From assembly GCA_002435825.1 (NCBI GenBank), contig DIVL01000052.1, positions 1-14,689 of the forward strand: a stretch of DNA of 14,689 nucleotides, read 5' to 3'. Shown here one piece after another: positions 13,184 through 14,689 of this stretch. Numbering within the stretch: the first letter of the stretch is position 1; every line of letters starts with the position of its first letter. The notes under the pieces were generated by a model, which was not told where the DNA came from, searched no databases, and saw only the letters and a list, made by a program, of their open reading frames with translations. The translations under genes and the position numbers were made by a program. This stretch comes from Anaerolineaceae bacterium UBA6133 (GTDB lineage Bacteria; Chloroflexota; Anaerolineae; Anaerolineales; Anaerolineaceae).

Positions 13184-13744
13184 TTACGGAATGCAGGCTT
13201 CGAAAGCGGGTAGATGATTATTTAGGGAAGCCCGTTGCAGGTTGGTATAGACCCGGATTAGCACTGGATTGGTGGTGTTAGCCAGTAGTTCGTCGTAAAG
13301 GGCTGCGTCCATCTGTTCAAAGGTCACACCCATTTGACAGGCGTCTTCAAGAGTGCTCCATGCGATCTCAGCCACCTCACCGGCGTTCTCAGGCACATCA
13401 ATCCCAAAGCGTTCTGCAACGCGGATCAGAGCGTTCACATGCTGCTGCTCGGACCGGGCAATGCGAGAAAATGGTTGAACATTCCCTAATTCGTCCATAA
13501 CAGCCTGGTAAGTATTCATGGCGGTGTATTCTTCTTGAATTGCTGCTGCAAGATCCGCCGCTTCCTGTTCGGAAAGTGTTGTTGCAGCGGTTATCCCTGC
13601 CGCGTTTGGCTGCTGGCTCCATTTATTTGTAGGACCACCACGCCCAGCCTCAACTGCGGCTTGGGTTGGGCTATAGACAAATGCGGTTCCTACCATTACG
13701 AGAATTGCGATTGCAATTAGTGTGATTGATTTTATATTTTTCAT
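13184..13744 (-). CDS. Exported ferritin-like DUF2202 protein
   Basis: The 186-residue product begins with a Sec-type signal peptide (MKNIK, hydrophobic stretch 7-24, likely cleavage near SPTQAA at about 29-30). The mature helical domain carries ferritin-like residues: Glu71/Glu72 (IQEEYTAMNTYQ), the EX2H pair Glu99/His102 (SEQQHVNAL), Glu152 (LYDELL) and His177 (SLNNHLPAFEACIP, the typical DUF2202 end). A di-iron site and a role in metal or peroxide handling outside the membrane are plausible but unproven for DUF2202. AGGAG lies about 7 bp before the ATG. A strong terminator follows, then the iron-sulfur membrane pair, an arrangement that suggests linked redox roles. Confidence 0.88.
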   Translation of the reverse strand: MKNIKSITLIAIAILVMVGTAFVYSPTQAAVEAGRGGPTNKWSQQPNAAGITAATTLSEQEAADLAAAIQEEYTAMNTYQAVMDELGNVQPFSRIARSEQQHVNALIRVAERFGIDVPENAGEVAEIAWSTLEDACQMGVTFEQMDAALYDELLANTTNPVLIRVYTNLQRASLNNHLPAFEACIP

Positions 13745-13794
13745 AGTTATCTCCTAGTTTTGTAATACGATTTTAAGAGCAACTTATTTAGATG

Positions 13795-13804
13795 CGCTTA
13801 AGCG
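13795..13804. promoter_or_regulatory. 10-bp palindrome CGCTTAAGCG upstream of the ferritin-like gene
   Basis: A perfect palindrome lies about 50 bp upstream of the DUF2202 start, in the region expected to hold the promoter. It could be an operator half-site pair; no -10/-35 pair could be placed with confidence. Confidence 0.3.
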
Positions 13805-14341
13805 AGTATTTGTTTTTGGTATATTCACAGGGTTTAATAGGTAGTATGGGCATGCACAAGCCTTGTGCAACACCATATTATTCGAAAGTGGAGAAAACTA
13901 TGAGGAAACCTGGACAAAACGCAACCAGGCACCTGGAGACAGCCAGAAAACATCTACTAGAGACTGCTTTGAGCCCCACCCACCCAACATTGACCTCATC
14001 CATGTTAATTTTTGTGGCTACGCGCAATGTATTGTTGTCAGGAGAGGTGTAACGGCGAATTGCCGCGTTGGGTTGCTCCTGTTTTGTACCCAGGCAATCG
14101 TGATGACGAAATGCAGACGTAGGTCAGTTAGGTTTATTTCTTCAATCTGACATCAAAGTTTTATGTCTCTAGGATGCGCTCAGACTCACCCTTACGGTCC
14201 TGGATGAGATCTTAGATCTCTCTAGCGTACAACATAATCAATATACAGGATGGTTTCAGGCTTTACAGGTTGAATTAGCATGCAGCCAAAAAGGTATGGA
14301 TAACAAGAGAACCCCTATTCCCTTCTTCATCATGATCCTCC
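13805..14341. other. Gene-free region upstream of the ferritin-like gene
   Basis: About 540 bp without a convincing gene. It holds motif copy C at 14015-14026, repeat-like sequence at about 14041-14115 (cggcgaattgccgcg, ggcaatcgtgatgacga) and a small stem GAGATC/GATCTC at 14206-14220. Short open frames at 13792-14150 have no recognisable content. A plus-strand frame without a start codon runs from about 14177 to past 14400 but is not assigned. Confidence 0.5.
14015..14026 (+). repeat. Dispersed 12-bp motif TGGCTACGCGCA, copy C
   Basis: This intergenic copy lies about 270 bp upstream of the DUF2202 start. It shares 15 bases and an upstream GTTA at equal distance with copy B. Confidence 0.7.
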
Positions 14342-14689
14342 TCAAGGAAGGACAATCATCTCTTCAACTAAACCATGATATGGATAACGATCAGAAATGT
14401 CCTCATTATAAGCATACTCTAACAAAATACTGACAATCTGTCCCACCGCAAGGTCCTCTTCTGTGATCAATTGGTAGCCTGTTTCTGTCTGCTGCCAGAG
14501 CAGGCTATGAGAAACAAGTGCAAAAACCGTTTCTTCTACCTCAGGGTGTTTGGGTGAGTTGATGACATCCAGGTGGATCAACTTGGTAGTGTTACTTTGT
14601 ACATAATCGTCAATTGAGGTGATGGTGCCTGTGAATTGGGGGGTGAGGAAGTTGGAGATGGGCGTCCGTAGTGCCTCAATAGAAAATGT
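14342..14689 (-). CDS. Unknown protein, C-terminal 115 residues (cut by the right edge)
   Basis: The minus-strand frame is open from the window edge to a TGA at 14342-14344, so the start lies outside. A start within the window, such as TTG at 14581, is unnecessary, because the upstream residues (FTGTITSIDDYVQSNTTKLI) continue sensibly. The visible part is acidic and mixed alpha/beta: 'TGTITSIDDYV', 'LIHLDVINSPKHPEVEETVF', 'LAVGQIVSILLEYAYNEDIS'. 'GTITSID' followed by 'VGQIVSI' hints at a small beta-barrel (OB-like) C-terminal domain, but I do not recognise the family. No membrane segment is present in this part. Confidence 0.55.
   Translation of the reverse strand, partial: TFSIEALRTPISNFLTPQFTGTITSIDDYVQSNTTKLIHLDVINSPKHPEVEETVFALVSHSLLWQQTETGYQLITEEDLAVGQIVSILLEYAYNEDISDRYPYHGLVEEMIVLP

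Noticed and set aside
13792..14150. Two overlapping plus-strand open frames upstream of the ferritin-like gene
   Set aside because: They read through repeat-like sequence and the 12-bp motif, with compositions unlike real proteins and no supporting start signals.
14177..14430. Plus-strand frame without a start codon (contains LDEILDLSSVQ and YTGWFQALQVELA)
   Set aside because: The text looks protein-like, so a gene relic is conceivable. There is no start codon until well inside, a stop lies just upstream, and its end overlaps the better-supported minus-strand gene. Not enough to call a pseudogene.
1..14689. CRISPR array, toxin-antitoxin pair, tRNA/rRNA genes or prophage genes
   Set aside because: No regularly spaced repeats, no small paired genes with such motifs, no cloverleaf with a TTCRANNC box and no phage structural proteins were seen on either strand.

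Overview
The window reads as a piece of an anaerobic or microaerophilic bacterial chromosome, most likely a Chloroflexota of the Anaerolineae type. This assignment is an inference. It rests on the gene content (class I hybrid-cluster protein, a NapH-like iron-sulfur membrane protein with a TM-anchored partner, tryptophanase, a PhnE permease carrying an Ig-like insert), on TATAAT-like -10 boxes, and on degenerate intergenic repeats resembling the 'GTCATTGCGAG' type. No rRNA, tRNA, CRISPR array or phage module was seen. Every confident intact gene lies on the minus strand. The only plus-strand gene is the tail of an IS256-type transposase cut by the left edge.

Read in the direction of transcription, from right to left, the layout is as follows. 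(1) 14342-14689: C-terminal part of an unknown protein, cut by the right edge. (2) 13745-14341: about 600 bp without a gene, holding one copy of a dispersed 12-bp motif and repeat-like sequence. (3) 13744-11451: an exported ferritin-like DUF2202 protein, an intrinsic terminator, then a translationally coupled pair (membrane iron-sulfur protein and a TM-anchored protein with two copies of a small helical module). (4) 10673-11450: about 780 bp without a gene, with several strong hairpins clustered in about 220 nt, degenerate interspersed repeats and another motif copy. (5) 10672-8052: an HI0933-family flavoprotein that appears leaderless, overlapping a tryptophanase by 4 bp. (6) 7969-6614: UDP-glucose 6-dehydrogenase. 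(7) 6511-3220: a phosphonate/phosphite-type ABC importer (phnD, a palindrome, phnC, phnE) ending at an intrinsic terminator. (8) 2837-3219: a gap with another motif copy. (9) 2836-425: a hemerythrin-domain protein and the hybrid-cluster protein, probably a nitrosative or oxidative stress pair, ending at an intrinsic terminator next to the IS256 remnant.

Functionally this looks like ordinary anaerobe chromosome with a stress and redox flavour (Hcp, hemerythrin, ferritin-like protein, iron-sulfur electron carrier) plus nutrient uptake and amino-acid catabolism. Four things deserve a second look. The PhnE permease carries an N-terminal two-helix domain and an extracytoplasmic Ig-like insert. A 12-bp motif recurs 160-275 bp upstream of three separate minus-strand transcription units. 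A hairpin-rich non-coding block lies at about 11070-11292. A perfect 22-bp palindrome separates phnD from phnC. I did not find a clear novel defence or mobile system.
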